Notes: generated by a model from the sequence alone, not told the origin. A DNA stretch of 64,000 bases from Candidatus Kryptoniota bacterium (GCA_036567965.1 DATCTN010000021.1:72906-136905); one strand, 5' to 3'; counted from the first letter of the stretch, positions 9,498 to 18,497 are shown. Made by a program: numbers and translations.

Positions 9498-9778
9498 TAT
9501 TCTGACCTTAAAATCCATTTGATCTAATATTAGATAGCGCGTGCCGGGCGCAAATCGGCAATCCCGCTGAATCGTTTGCTTTCTCTTGAATCGGATTGCC
9601 TCAATTCTCGCCTGCTGATCAAAAACAAATCTCATTTCAGACTTCAGACTGTTGATTAGTCCGCGCCGCCCAATTGCTCTGACCGTTGACCCGCTGAAGA
9701 AATCAAACCCGCCCTCTCCAAACATCACCTCGATTTGTGAAAGTCGGCCTACCGCATTTGTTGTCATTTCACTGGGCA
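9498..9778. other. Gene-free stretch before the tandem repeat array
   Basis: No convincing gene. A perfect 14-bp palindrome ATCTAATATTAGAT sits at 9522-9535, 24 bases after the response regulator stop, and could be an operator or a weak terminator. A 101-codon minus-strand frame covers most of the stretch but has no recognisable domain and runs into the regulator gene. Confidence 0.4.
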
Positions 9779-10205
9779 TCTGCTACGACGGTGCAATTCA
9801 GTTGCTCGATGGCTCAGGACCCCTGATGCAGCACTGCAGGACTCGTGACGCAAAAGTGCAAGACACTTGATGCAGCTGTGCAATGTATCTGATGCGCCGG
9901 TGCAAAATACATCATGCGACATCGAAAGGCATTTGTTGCCACCCCGCAAGCCATTTGCTGCGATGTCGCAAGACACTTGATGCGACGGTGTCCGGCACTT
10001 GATACGACGGTGTCTGGCACTTGATACGACGGTGTCTGGCACTTGATGCGGCGGTGTCCGGCACTTGATGCGACGGTGTCCGGCACTTGATGCGAGGGTG
10101 TCCGGCACTTGATGCGACGGTGTCCGGCACTTGATACGACGGTGTCCGGCACTTAATGCGACGGTGTCCGGCACTTAATGCGACGGTGTCTGGCACTTGA
10201 TGCGA
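9779..10205. repeat. 22-bp tandem repeat array, degenerate on the left and homogeneous on the right
   Basis: Ten near-identical 22-bp units run in perfect register from 9975 to 10194, with a partial eleventh to 10205. Each contains a core close to TTGATGCGACGGTGTC. Seven degenerate units with the same 22-base period precede them from 9822, and two more (one a base short) reach back to about 9779. The degenerate units share TGATGC and GTGCAA positions. Because 22 is not a multiple of 3, the minus strand is open in all three frames through much of the array and would encode a 22-residue repeat. There are no unique spacers, so it is not CRISPR. Confidence 0.93.
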
Positions 10206-10222
10206 CCTTTAGGTCGCATCAT
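10175..10222 (-). other. Micro-ORF with strong ribosome-binding site reading into the repeat array
   Basis: On the minus strand AGGAGG (10236-10231) lies eight bases before an ATG at 10222. The frame reads MMRPKGRIKCQTPSH and stops at a TAA created by the ACTTAATG variant found in only two repeat units. Without that variant the frame would run on through the array as a 22-residue repeat. Whether anything is translated is unknown. Confidence 0.25.
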
Positions 10223-10298
10223 AAAACAAACCTCCTAAGCGGGCTTTAGCCCAATTCCTTTGCCCCTCGTGCGTTAACTCACGGAAGTCATGAGTTAA
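10199..10298. repeat. REP-like cluster of three hairpins at the array end
   Basis: Three perfect inverted repeats lie in 100 bases: GATGCGACC-TTTA-GGTCGCATC (10199-10220), GGGCT-TT-AGCCC (10241-10252) and TTAACTCA with TGAGTTAA (10274-10281 and 10291-10298). The first is formed between the last tandem unit and an inverted copy of its GATGCGACC core. The set resembles the palindromic intergenic elements (REP-like) seen in Bacteroidota. No transposase is nearby. Confidence 0.7.
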
Positions 10299-10378
10299 TC
10301 CACATTAAAAAGTGAGTATACCCCGATTTCCGATCTGCTAAAACGCAGTTACTTTTGAATTGGAATTTTAGTCGTGAA

Positions 10379-10741
10379 ATGGAAAGACTCATATTGAAAT
10401 TTCTTATCGTGGACGATAACAAAACATTTCGTGAAACTCTGACCCGGTTTGTCAAGCTTGACGGAGATGAGGTGATTGAATGCGAAGATGGGAATGAGGC
10501 TCCGGAAGCATACCTTCTCCACCGCCCGGATTGGGTGCTCATGGATATTCACATGAAGGATGTCGGTGGCATCCAGGCGACCGCCGGAATAATAGCAGTC
10601 GATCCGCAGGCGAAGGTTGTTATCGTGACTGATTATGGCGATAAGTTCTTCCGTCGCGCTGCTGAAAAAGCAGGGGCGGTCGGCTTCGTTGTAAAGGACG
10701 AACTGTCTGAATTACAGTTGATAGTAAGGAGAGCAAAATGA
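10379..10741 (+). CDS. Receiver-only response regulator
   Basis: A 120-residue stand-alone CheY-like receiver. Acidic residues lie in FLIVDDNKTF, the phosphoacceptor Asp in WVLMDIHMKD, a Thr in VVIVTDYGD and the Lys in GFVVKDELSE. There is no output domain. ATG 10379 is preferred over the upstream TTG 10355 because the receiver fold begins right after it. Its stop overlaps the next gene's start as ATGA, so it is translationally coupled to the giant secreted protein. Its kinase is not adjacent; the upstream propeller kinase is one possibility. Confidence 0.85.
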   Translation: MERLILKFLIVDDNKTFRETLTRFVKLDGDEVIECEDGNEAPEAYLLHRPDWVLMDIHMKDVGGIQATAGIIAVDPQAKVVIVTDYGDKFFRRAAEKAGAVGFVVKDELSELQLIVRRAK

Positions 10742-13700
10742 AAGAGATGCTAAGGCTTGTCGCGATTGCAATTGTGATGATAAGTTCTGCTGCGGGTTTG
10801 TATGCGCAAACGATCAGCTCGTTCAACCCGCTGGCAGCAAGAGTGGGGAGCACCGTTGTAATCACCGGTACTGGATTCAGTTCCACCGCATCGAATAACA
10901 CCGTTCGGTTCGGCCAGGAAACAGCGACTGTAAGCAACGCCACTTCCACGTCGCTCACTGTCGTCGTGCCGGTCTCAGCTTCATATGGCCCCATAAGCGT
11001 CGAAGTCGCCGGCTCAGGGACTGCGATTTCCACTCTATCCTTCGATCCGGAATTTTCATCGGGCGATTTGTCCACCTCATCCGGCACACTCAGTCAGACA
11101 ATCTCTATCGGCGGAAGTCCGTCAGTGCCATTTCTCGTCGACATGGACGGTGATGGAAAGCCTGATGTTCTGATAACCCGTCCATCTGCTGGCACGATTT
11201 CGTATCTGCACAACACGAGTTCGTCCGGAACCATTTCATTTGCCTCACCACAGGAACTGTCAACAGGTACTGCTTATTCAAAACGAATCGTAACGGCCGA
11301 CTTTGATGGAGACGGCAGGACAGACTTCCTTGTAGTTTCGGAGTCGGGCGTAAACCTCTTCCGAAACACCGGCACTTCTTCGAATCCGAGTTTCACTCTT
11401 TGGCAGACTTTCAATAATCCCGATATGACCGGCGGTTCATGGCAGGTTCAATCAGGAGAGATAGAATTAGGGCAGTCCATCGGTATCCTGGCGCTTATTG
11501 TCGGCGAGGAACCTCCCTCGTCATTCCCGGATAACAGCGTGGTCTGGGTCCCGAATTATATCACCAACATGAGAGCGGAAGATGTCGTAGTCGCCGACTT
11601 CAACGGAGACGGCATGCCGGATTTCGCAATAGCCTATGCAGGAGATCCGGCCGTGAATGTAAACGGTCGAGTGAGGGTGTATCTGACCCAGAAGGTTTTT
11701 GGGATCACCACTTTCAATCTAGCGTACGATGCCGAGATACATCAGCCGGTATTCAATAACGAACTGGACGCTTACAGCCTCGCCGTCGGCGATCTCAACG
11801 GCGACGGGAGACCCGACCTGGTCGTTGGAGGAAACTTCGATGCCTTCTCTTCATCTGGCATGGTTAGCGTCTTGATGAATGTGAACGGAAATAGTTTCGT
11901 GCCCGCATTGAATTGGTATCAGAATGCGCGTACCGAGCGCGTGGTCGTCGCCGATTTTGACGGCGATTCGAAACCCGACATTGGATATGAATCGATCGAC
12001 GATCACACGATTCGCGTCCGAAGGAACGAATGCTCCGGCGATACGATCCAGTTTTCCGATCCTGTCGTATTGTCATCCACCTTGGGTGAGAACTCATTAC
12101 AGGTTGCAGACTATGACGGCGACGGGATGCCAGATCTTGTTTGGGCAAGCGAAGCGGGAGGTAACTACATAAAGATCGCGCGGAATACAAGCACATCAGG
12201 ATCGATTTCATTTGCATCCCCCGTATCGGTCAATGTCTCGGGATTCGATTTCCCGGGCGCCATTGCCGTCGGTGACCTCGATGGAGACGGTCGGCCGGAC
12301 GTAGTGACAGTAAAACAAGTTTCCGACGAAGTTGGCGTAATCCAGAACGAGGTGCCTCCTTATTCTCTATCACACTCCACAATCAACATGTCTCCCGACT
12401 CTATCTTGAAAAATGGAACCTCTACTGCGACACTCCAGATCAAGGACGTGAACGGCAACAGTCTCTCCACTTCCGGACTTTCAGTTGCGTTCTCGCTAAC
12501 AGGGAGCGGCACCAGCTCTGGCACATTCGGTGCGACCACGAATGGTAGCGGAACGTATTCGGCAACATTTACCGGAACTGCAGTCGGAACTCAGAACGGA
12601 GTCACCGCGAACATAAACGGTTCGCCTCTTTCGTCAGCTCCCGCGGGGATCACAGTTTCGGCAGGTACAGCTTCGATCGCGCATTCGACGATAACAATCT
12701 CGCGCTCGCAGCTGGCAGCCTCATCGTCCGCAACCGTCTGCTTGCAGGCACGAGACGCGAACGGAGACTCGCTGACTACAGGCGGCCTGACAGGAATAAC
12801 ATTCTTCCTTACCGGCTCAGGAACAAGCTCGGGTTCTTTCGGAACGGTTGCTGACAGCGGTAACGGGAAATATTACACGACATTCACAGCGTCCACTTCA
12901 GGTACCGCAAGAAGCGTTAGCGCGCGATCTTCGACTGACACCGTGAAGACAACTCTTCCGACGGTGACCGTAAACGCAGGAACATTTTCCACGAGCACCT
13001 CAGTGCTAAGCGTCTCGGCTACTTCAGTACTGATTTATGACTCGATCTCCGTGACATTGCAGGTTAAAGACGGCTCGGGTAACAACGTGACGGTCGGGGG
13101 CCTGGATGTCGAGATTCAGATATTCGGTAGCACCAACCCTTACGACAATGGCAAGGGTTATTTGACGTCTGTCGTCGACAATCAGAATGGAACCTACTCG
13201 GCGAAGTTTATAGGCCTTTCTCCGGGATCCGGGACGGGTTTAATCGCTTATATCTATAATCCCAATCCCGGTTACATGACATATCAGATGGTGTATTCCT
13301 TCCCTTCGCAGGTGACTGTCAATCCTCGTCCATTCTCTTTCGCGAACTCGTATGTGGCCGTGAGCCAAGCGACGACAATTGTCGGAGGTCAGGTATACTT
13401 TTCTTTTATCGCCAATAATGACTTGAACCAAGCGTACACGCAGCAGGACATTACTGTCGCGATTACTCTTACGAACGACGGCACGGCGAGCGGCTCAGCG
13501 CTCGGTGCACTCCAATACACGAACTCAGGATATTATTCATACATATGGCAGGCTTCCGGGGTCGGGACCGCGCGCACTCTCATAGCGACTGTGAATGGTG
13601 ATACGGTAAAGACAACAAGGCCCACCATAACCGTGCTGCCGTACGGCACCGCCCTCAGTTACCCGGGTCATTCTCAAACTGCTGTACCTACCGACACGAC

Positions 13701-14805
13701 GTTCAGCTGGTACGCTTCGTCCGGGGCGACTTCATATCGGGTGCAGATCGTCGCCGACTCTTCAAACGGGACCATCATTGTCGATTCGAGCGGTATCACC
13801 GGGACTCAACTAGCGGTTTCGGGTCTATGGAATTACAGAAATTACGTCTGGCGTGTCGTGGTGTACCTCGACACGGTTCAGGGCGCCTATTCCAACGACT
13901 ATTCGTTCAGAACTGTCGTGCGTGCACCGATTCTCGCATCACCGACTCCGAGAGAGACCAACATGCAGACAACAGTCCCGTTCAAGTGGGATTCCACACT
14001 CGGTGCGAATTCATATGAGTTGCAGTTGGCTACGGATTCTTTATTTAATACAATCGTAAGCGATCGGACAGGATTGACGACGTTCATAGATACATTGAGT
14101 TCGCTTTCTGCCGGCACGAGGTATTTCTGGCGAGTGACGGCATCAGGTGACGGAGGGACAAGCGGATATTCCGAGGTCAGGAGCTTCACCGCGGCGGACC
14201 ATTCACTCGCCGTCCAGGCGACTGACTTCAAAGCATTGCCCGATATCGGCTCGGTCACCCTTTCCTGGCGCACTCAATCGGAACTCAATAATGCCGGCTT
14301 CAATGTTCTACGCAAGGATCCTGGATCGTCTGAATTCAAACTCATCTCCACCTATGCGTCGAATGACAGTCTGAGAGGCATCGGAACAAGCCCGACGGGA
14401 AGGAGCTATGATTTCACGGACAACAGGATCAACTCCGGCAGCAAATACTCGTACGAATTTCAATGCGTGTCGTCGAGCGGAGCAAGCAACTATCTCGACA
14501 CACTGAGTGTCACAACGGCAATTCCGAAGTCCTATGCACTGTACCAGAATTATCCAAATCCATTCAACCCCTCGACGACCATCAGGTTCGATTTGAAACA
14601 AAGTTCGAATGTCGTTCTGGAAATTTTCAACACCATCGGACAACGAGTGGAAGAATTCAATTATGGACAGATGAACGCGGGAAGATTCAACGAGAGCATA
14701 AACATGTCGAGGTTTGCAAGCGGCGTGTACTTCTACCGAATCATCGTAAATAGTATCGACAACGAGAGATTCGTGTCGATAAAGAAACTCGTTCTGTTGA
14801 AATAA
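10738..14805 (+). CDS. Giant T9SS-secreted surface protein (TIG, FG-GAP, Ig-like, Fn3-like domains)
   Basis: A 1355-residue exported protein. A signal peptide ends near GLYAQ (residue 23). An IPT/TIG domain follows (about 25-105), then a propeller with seven calcium-type FG-GAP motifs such as DMDGDGKPDV and DLNGDGRPDL (about 130-540). Four invasin-like Ig domains (about 545-975, each starting near SHSTI or a variant) and two fibronectin-III-like domains (about 980-1150) come next. The end is a T9SS type A sorting domain with YPNPFNPSTT and KLVLLK. It is probably cell-surface attached or released, with an adhesive or binding role that cannot be specified. It overlaps the receiver gene by 4 bases. 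Confidence 0.93.
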   Translation: MKEMLRLVAIAIVMISSAAGLYAQTISSFNPLAARVGSTVVITGTGFSSTASNNTVRFGQETATVSNATSTSLTVVVPVSASYGPISVEVAGSGTAISTLSFDPEFSSGDLSTSSGTLSQTISIGGSPSVPFLVDMDGDGKPDVLITRPSAGTISYLHNTSSSGTISFASPQELSTGTAYSKRIVTADFDGDGRTDFLVVSESGVNLFRNTGTSSNPSFTLWQTFNNPDMTGGSWQVQSGEIELGQSIGILALIVGEEPPSSFPDNSVVWVPNYITNMRAEDVVVADFNGDGMPDFAIAYAGDPAVNVNGRVRVYLTQKVFGITTFNLAYDAEIHQPVFNNELDAYSLAVGDLNGDGRPDLVVGGNFDAFSSSGMVSVLMNVNGNSFVPALNWYQNARTERVVVADFDGDSKPDIGYESIDDHTIRVRRNECSGDTIQFSDPVVLSSTLGENSLQVADYDGDGMPDLVWASEAGGNYIKIARNTSTSGSISFASPVSVNVSGFDFPGAIAVGDLDGDGRPDVVTVKQVSDEVGVIQNEVPPYSLSHSTINMSPDSILKNGTSTATLQIKDVNGNSLSTSGLSVAFSLTGSGTSSGTFGATTNGSGTYSATFTGTAVGTQNGVTANINGSPLSSAPAGITVSAGTASIAHSTITISRSQLAASSSATVCLQARDANGDSLTTGGLTGITFFLTGSGTSSGSFGTVADSGNGKYYTTFTASTSGTARSVSARSSTDTVKTTLPTVTVNAGTFSTSTSVLSVSATSVLIYDSISVTLQVKDGSGNNVTVGGLDVEIQIFGSTNPYDNGKGYLTSVVDNQNGTYSAKFIGLSPGSGTGLIAYIYNPNPGYMTYQMVYSFPSQVTVNPRPFSFANSYVAVSQATTIVGGQVYFSFIANNDLNQAYTQQDITVAITLTNDGTASGSALGALQYTNSGYYSYIWQASGVGTARTLIATVNGDTVKTTRPTITVLPYGTALSYPGHSQTAVPTDTTFSWYASSGATSYRVQIVADSSNGTIIVDSSGITGTQLAVSGLWNYRNYVWRVVVYLDTVQGAYSNDYSFRTVVRAPILASPTPRETNMQTTVPFKWDSTLGANSYELQLATDSLFNTIVSDRTGLTTFIDTLSSLSAGTRYFWRVTASGDGGTSGYSEVRSFTAADHSLAVQATDFKALPDIGSVTLSWRTQSELNNAGFNVLRKDPGSSEFKLISTYASNDSLRGIGTSPTGRSYDFTDNRINSGSKYSYEFQCVSSSGASNYLDTLSVTTAIPKSYALYQNYPNPFNPSTTIRFDLKQSSNVVLEIFNTIGQRVEEFNYGQMNAGRFNESINMSRFASGVYFYRIIVNSIDNERFVSIKKLVLLK

Positions 14806-14814
14806 GAGGGCAGT

Positions 14815-14884
14815 AACCTTGCGAAGGTTCCTTAGTTATTGCTGGATACCCTTCGCAAGGTTCACTGTGTAACCTTCGCAAGGT
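14815..14884. repeat. Three copies of a 15-bp palindromic element between two surface-protein genes
   Basis: AACCTTGCGAAGGTT (14815-14829) is followed by CCTTCGCAAGGTT (14850-14862) and AACCTTCGCAAGGT (14871-14884). Copies 2 and 3 are in one orientation and copy 1 is inverted. Copies 1 and 2 can also pair with each other over 13 bp. The elements fill most of the 106-base gap between two T9SS genes. They look like REP-type elements or a composite terminator, though no U-run follows. Confidence 0.75.
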
Positions 14885-14911
14885 CGACTAAAGTTTTATA
14901 AGGAGATAAAG

Positions 14912-16867
14912 ATGCGCAGATTGATATACAGCTGTTCGATTGTACTCTCACTCATCTTTTGTGAGTACGCCTTTTCTCAAACCCCCGTTCAGCCGCCCGG
15001 GAGCGGGACGATGGGAGATCCTTATCAGGTCGGCACATTGTCCAATCTTGCATGGATCCAGGACGTGGCGAACGATACTGCGTGGAATTCTTACTATGTC
15101 CAGACCGCAGACATTGATGCCTCGTCAGACTCTACATGGAACTCTCATTACGGGTTCGCTCCCATCGGTTTTTACCCCGGCGTGTATTTCGGCGGGACAT
15201 ACGACGGCGGCGGGCACACGATAACAGGTCTCTACATCTCGAAGGTGGACAGCAATTACGACGGCCTTTTCGGATACACTCAGGGTGCGACGATATTAAA
15301 CCTCGGGCTCATCAACGTGAACGTAACCGGAGGGACCGCCGTGGGCGGATTGGGAGGAGAGTTTTACGGGAACACGGTCGTCAGAAATTGCTACGTCACG
15401 GGAAATGTATCGGGAGGAGGTCTGGTGGGCGGGCTGATCGGCTGGACGGAAACCAGCTCGAGTGTGATTCACTCATACAGCCACGCGAGTGTATCGGCTT
15501 CGCTCGGTCCGGTGGGAGGACTCGTGGGTTGGAACGACTTTTCCGCGATCGACAGCTGTTACAGTACGGCAGTCGTGAGCGCTGAGCCGGGATGTGGGGG
15601 ACCAGTCGGAGGATTCGTAGGTGAAAGTTCATCATCGACCATTACTCACAGTCACAGCACCGCTTCGGTTTCAGCGCCGGGGACCGGCACGAGTTACATC
15701 GGCGGATTCGTTGGGCAAAGCTATCCGACAGACACCATCAGCACCTGCTATAGCAATGGGACAGTCACGAGCAACGGCTCGATAATCGGAGGGTTCTCCG
15801 GGTACAACGTAACGTCTCTAACGACAGATTGCTATTCGACGACGACCCTCGTTTGCGCTTCATCCTGCGACTGGGTCGGCGGATTCGTTGGGCAAATCCA
15901 AAACTCAACGGACAGCAATTGTTACAGCACTTCAAACGCGACAGGCAGCGTGTTTGTCGGCGGCTATTCCGCAGAGATCATGAATAGCGCAGTCGTAAGC
16001 AAATGCTATTCGGTTGGACATGTGAGCGGTAGCGCGCTTGCCGGCGGCTTCACAGGGTATGTGAACAGTTCGACGGTCGACAGCTCATTCTGGGACATGG
16101 ACTCGTCCGGCTGGAGTACGAGCGCGGGCGGTGAAGGGAAGACCGATGCTGAGATGAAGACAGGATCTACATTCACAAACGCGCTCTGGGATTTCAGCGG
16201 AACGTGGGCAATAAACGTCGCAGTGAATAGTGGATATCCATACCTAATAGGTACGACTGATATTTCACTTCCTGTCCAGGCAACCGGTTTTACGGCTACT
16301 GCCGCCGCAGGTTCGATTTCGCTTTCGTGGAGAACACAATCGGAAGTGAATAATGCGGGATTTGTGGTGATGAGAGAGCAGTCAGGTATTAACGGTTGGC
16401 AGTTAGCTGGTAGTTACGTGACAGACAAGAATCTTGAAGGATTAGGTACAAGCAGTTCCGGGAGAAGTTATTCATTCACCGATGATAAAGTCATTTCAGG
16501 TAAAACATATAACTACAAAATCCAGAGCGTATCTACTGATGGAACTACAAAAGACTTATCTACTCTAACCGTTACTGTAGACGTACCGAAGAGTTATGCA
16601 TTGTACCAGAACTATCCGAATCCTTTTAATCCAGGTACAACCGTAAGCTTCGACCTGAAAAAGACTTCGACTGTGGCAATAGACATTTACAATACACTCG
16701 GCCAACGCGTCGAAGAGTTGAATTATGGCACCTTGACTTCGGGTAGGTACAGCGAGAGCATAAACATGTCGAGGTTTGCAAGCGGCGTGTACTTCTACAG
16801 GATCGTCGCACAGGGAATCGACAACGAGAGATTTGTTTCGATGAAGAAGCTGGTGCTGTTGAAGTAG
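14912..16867 (+). CDS. T9SS-secreted GLUG-repeat surface protein
   Basis: A 651-residue exported protein. A signal peptide ends near EYAFSQ (residue 23). Residues about 80-430 are serial GLUG-type repeats (GGLVG, GGFVGQ, CYSTA motifs), which form beta-helical adhesin-like folds. A spacer domain with SISLSWRTQSEVNNAGF is followed by a T9SS type A sorting domain with YPNPFNPGTT and KLVLLK. AAGGAG precedes the ATG. The C-terminal part (about 16370-16620) is visibly more AT-rich than its surroundings, and 46 bases near the end are identical to the preceding gene. Confidence 0.93.
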   Translation: MRRLIYSCSIVLSLIFCEYAFSQTPVQPPGSGTMGDPYQVGTLSNLAWIQDVANDTAWNSYYVQTADIDASSDSTWNSHYGFAPIGFYPGVYFGGTYDGGGHTITGLYISKVDSNYDGLFGYTQGATILNLGLINVNVTGGTAVGGLGGEFYGNTVVRNCYVTGNVSGGGLVGGLIGWTETSSSVIHSYSHASVSASLGPVGGLVGWNDFSAIDSCYSTAVVSAEPGCGGPVGGFVGESSSSTITHSHSTASVSAPGTGTSYIGGFVGQSYPTDTISTCYSNGTVTSNGSIIGGFSGYNVTSLTTDCYSTTTLVCASSCDWVGGFVGQIQNSTDSNCYSTSNATGSVFVGGYSAEIMNSAVVSKCYSVGHVSGSALAGGFTGYVNSSTVDSSFWDMDSSGWSTSAGGEGKTDAEMKTGSTFTNALWDFSGTWAINVAVNSGYPYLIGTTDISLPVQATGFTATAAAGSISLSWRTQSEVNNAGFVVMREQSGINGWQLAGSYVTDKNLEGLGTSSSGRSYSFTDDKVISGKTYNYKIQSVSTDGTTKDLSTLTVTVDVPKSYALYQNYPNPFNPGTTVSFDLKKTSTVAIDIYNTLGQRVEELNYGTLTSGRYSESINMSRFASGVYFYRIVAQGIDNERFVSMKKLVLLK

Positions 16868-16979
16868 AATTGTCGTCGAATGAAGAACCGTACCAAGTCT
16901 AATTCCCATTACGCAGAATTGTATTAGGACAGGCATGGTGACGACTTGCATTTCGAAGAGTATCACTCAGTGATGTATT

Positions 16980-17020
16980 TGCGATTAATTTGCTTTTGAC
17001 TTCCTGTTTCATTAATCGCA
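16980..17020. promoter_or_regulatory. 10-bp perfect inverted repeat upstream of the serine hydrolase
   Basis: TGCGATTAAT (16980-16989) and ATTAATCGCA (17011-17020) are exact inverted repeats separated by 21 bases. No T-run follows, so an operator for a dimeric regulator is as likely as a terminator. It lies 58 bases before the start of the beta-lactamase-like gene. Confidence 0.4.
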
Positions 17021-17077
17021 TTTGAAGATCTCATTCGCCATATTGCTGCGTCGATCACTAATTGTAAGAGAGTCACT

Positions 17078-18028
17078 ATGCGCCGCCGCTTTAGCTCGTT
17101 GTTCGTGTTGCTTTTCGCCTGCGCGCAATTCTCCAACGCGCAAGAAGTGAAAGTCCCGGAATATTTCAAAGTAGATACTCTTCTTTCCGATTCCCTCAGA
17201 CAGTTCGTCAGGTCAGTCGGTCTAGACAGTACCTTTAATGTCGGAGCCGACGGCACGGAGCAGGTATCTTTCGCTGTAGTGGACCTCGATGGAGCGGAAC
17301 CCATTCTCGGGGGAGTTAACTACGATAATTTCATTTATCCCGCCAGTGTCTACAAAATATATGTCGCAATGCAGGTGCTGAAGGAAATATATAGTGGCGA
17401 CTATTTTCTGACGTCCCCATATGTAGTGAGGTCACCAAATGCAGTGGATGTGGGTAAACAGATCGACTGGGACCCCCGCCCGACGTTAAAGGACGGTGAT
17501 ACGGTCACGATCAATTATCTCCTCGATCTCATGATCACGCGAAGCGATAATTCCGCGGCGAATTGTTTGATCGATGTGGCACGGAGAGACAGCATAAATC
17601 AAACAATGCACGACTACGGATGGTACGGCAGTGAAGTCACCAGAAAATTTCTAGGGAGGGATGTTGAAGACTCGGCCTACAAAACCATTCGCGGCACCGA
17701 AACGTGCGCGCTTCACGCCGCCGATTTCATGTACAGGGTTTATACGAATCAGCTCGTAAGCCCATGGGTCAGCATGCAAATGAAGGCTCTCCTCGGCAGA
17801 CAGCTCGACACGACAAAAATATCGGCCGGACTTCCGCCTAACACAATGTTTTATCACAAAACAGGATGGTGGAGTTTTTGGACAAACGATGTCGGTATAG
17901 TAGATAACGGAAAAATGAAATACATCATTTCGTGTTTCACTCCCGTCGACGAAATCACTGCTGGCCCGAGAATGAAAGAATTGTCCCGCAAGGTATTTGA
18001 TTTGTTGAAGCGAAGAGACGGTAACTGA
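17078..18028 (+). CDS. Class A beta-lactamase-like serine hydrolase
   Basis: A periplasmic penicillin-interacting-type hydrolase. A signal peptide ends near QFSNAQ (residue 21). The SxxK motif is PASVYKIYVA (about residue 89), the SDN motif is RSDNSAANCL (about 153), and the KTG motif is YHKTGWW (about 261). The usual omega-loop ExxLN with the deacylating glutamate is not evident, so true beta-lactam hydrolysis is doubtful. It could be a peptidase-like or cell-wall-related enzyme. It appears monocistronic. Confidence 0.8.
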   Translation: MRRRFSSLFVLLFACAQFSNAQEVKVPEYFKVDTLLSDSLRQFVRSVGLDSTFNVGADGTEQVSFAVVDLDGAEPILGGVNYDNFIYPASVYKIYVAMQVLKEIYSGDYFLTSPYVVRSPNAVDVGKQIDWDPRPTLKDGDTVTINYLLDLMITRSDNSAANCLIDVARRDSINQTMHDYGWYGSEVTRKFLGRDVEDSAYKTIRGTETCALHAADFMYRVYTNQLVSPWVSMQMKALLGRQLDTTKISAGLPPNTMFYHKTGWWSFWTNDVGIVDNGKMKYIISCFTPVDEITAGPRMKELSRKVFDLLKRRDGN

Positions 18029-18497
18029 TATTCAACCGAGCGGTCATTCCGGCCTCCCTCCACCCAATCGGGGAGGGGAATGGCAATCGGGTTCGTTTCC
18101 TACGTCTGACCACTTCTGATTAGTCCGCAGGTCTTCCGTAAGATCCTCGACGCGGATTGAATTTCTTCTGATTCCTACAAAATAATGGACCTTCTGCAAT
18201 TGCTTTCGGCAATCGCGCATTGATGCCGGTACACCATCTTCCGTGTGCCTCCCAAGCGCACCCATCTGTTTTTCCCTGGTTGATTCCAGGAAAATGAACA
18301 GAGACGTAGCCAGGGTAGACACCGGGATTAACTCTCAATCCTCAGTGTCTGTGTGCGTCTCGTGGTTTAGTTCACCAAAAAGACATAGATGGATTGCTTA
18401 GACGGAAACAGACAGGAGATGACCAGAGTGGTCGACTAGTCGCACTGTGTTCTCGTTTTGGATTGATTCTCCGCGCCCTCGCTGATAAATTACTTCA
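18029..18497. other. Gene-free stretch of about 470 bases
   Basis: No supported gene. Short minus-strand frames have no recognisable domain. An imperfect palindrome around GTCGACTAGTCG lies at about 18430-18442. I see no terminator or promoter I would defend. Confidence 0.4.

Noticed and set aside
9474-9779. 101-codon minus-strand frame next to the array
   Set aside because: No recognisable domain, no ribosome-binding site, and its end runs into the response regulator gene on the other strand.
9764-10196. Three overlapping minus-strand reading frames across the repeat array as genes
   Set aside because: They are open only because the 22-bp unit lacks stops in most copies. Each begins with GTG inside the array and without a ribosome-binding site, and they encode the same repeat in different frames.
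9779-10205. CRISPR array
   Set aside because: Units are contiguous with no unique spacers and there are no cas genes in the window.
18044-18322. Minus-strand frame of 92 codons in the gene-free stretch
   Set aside because: Composition and lack of any motif or ribosome-binding site make it a chance frame.
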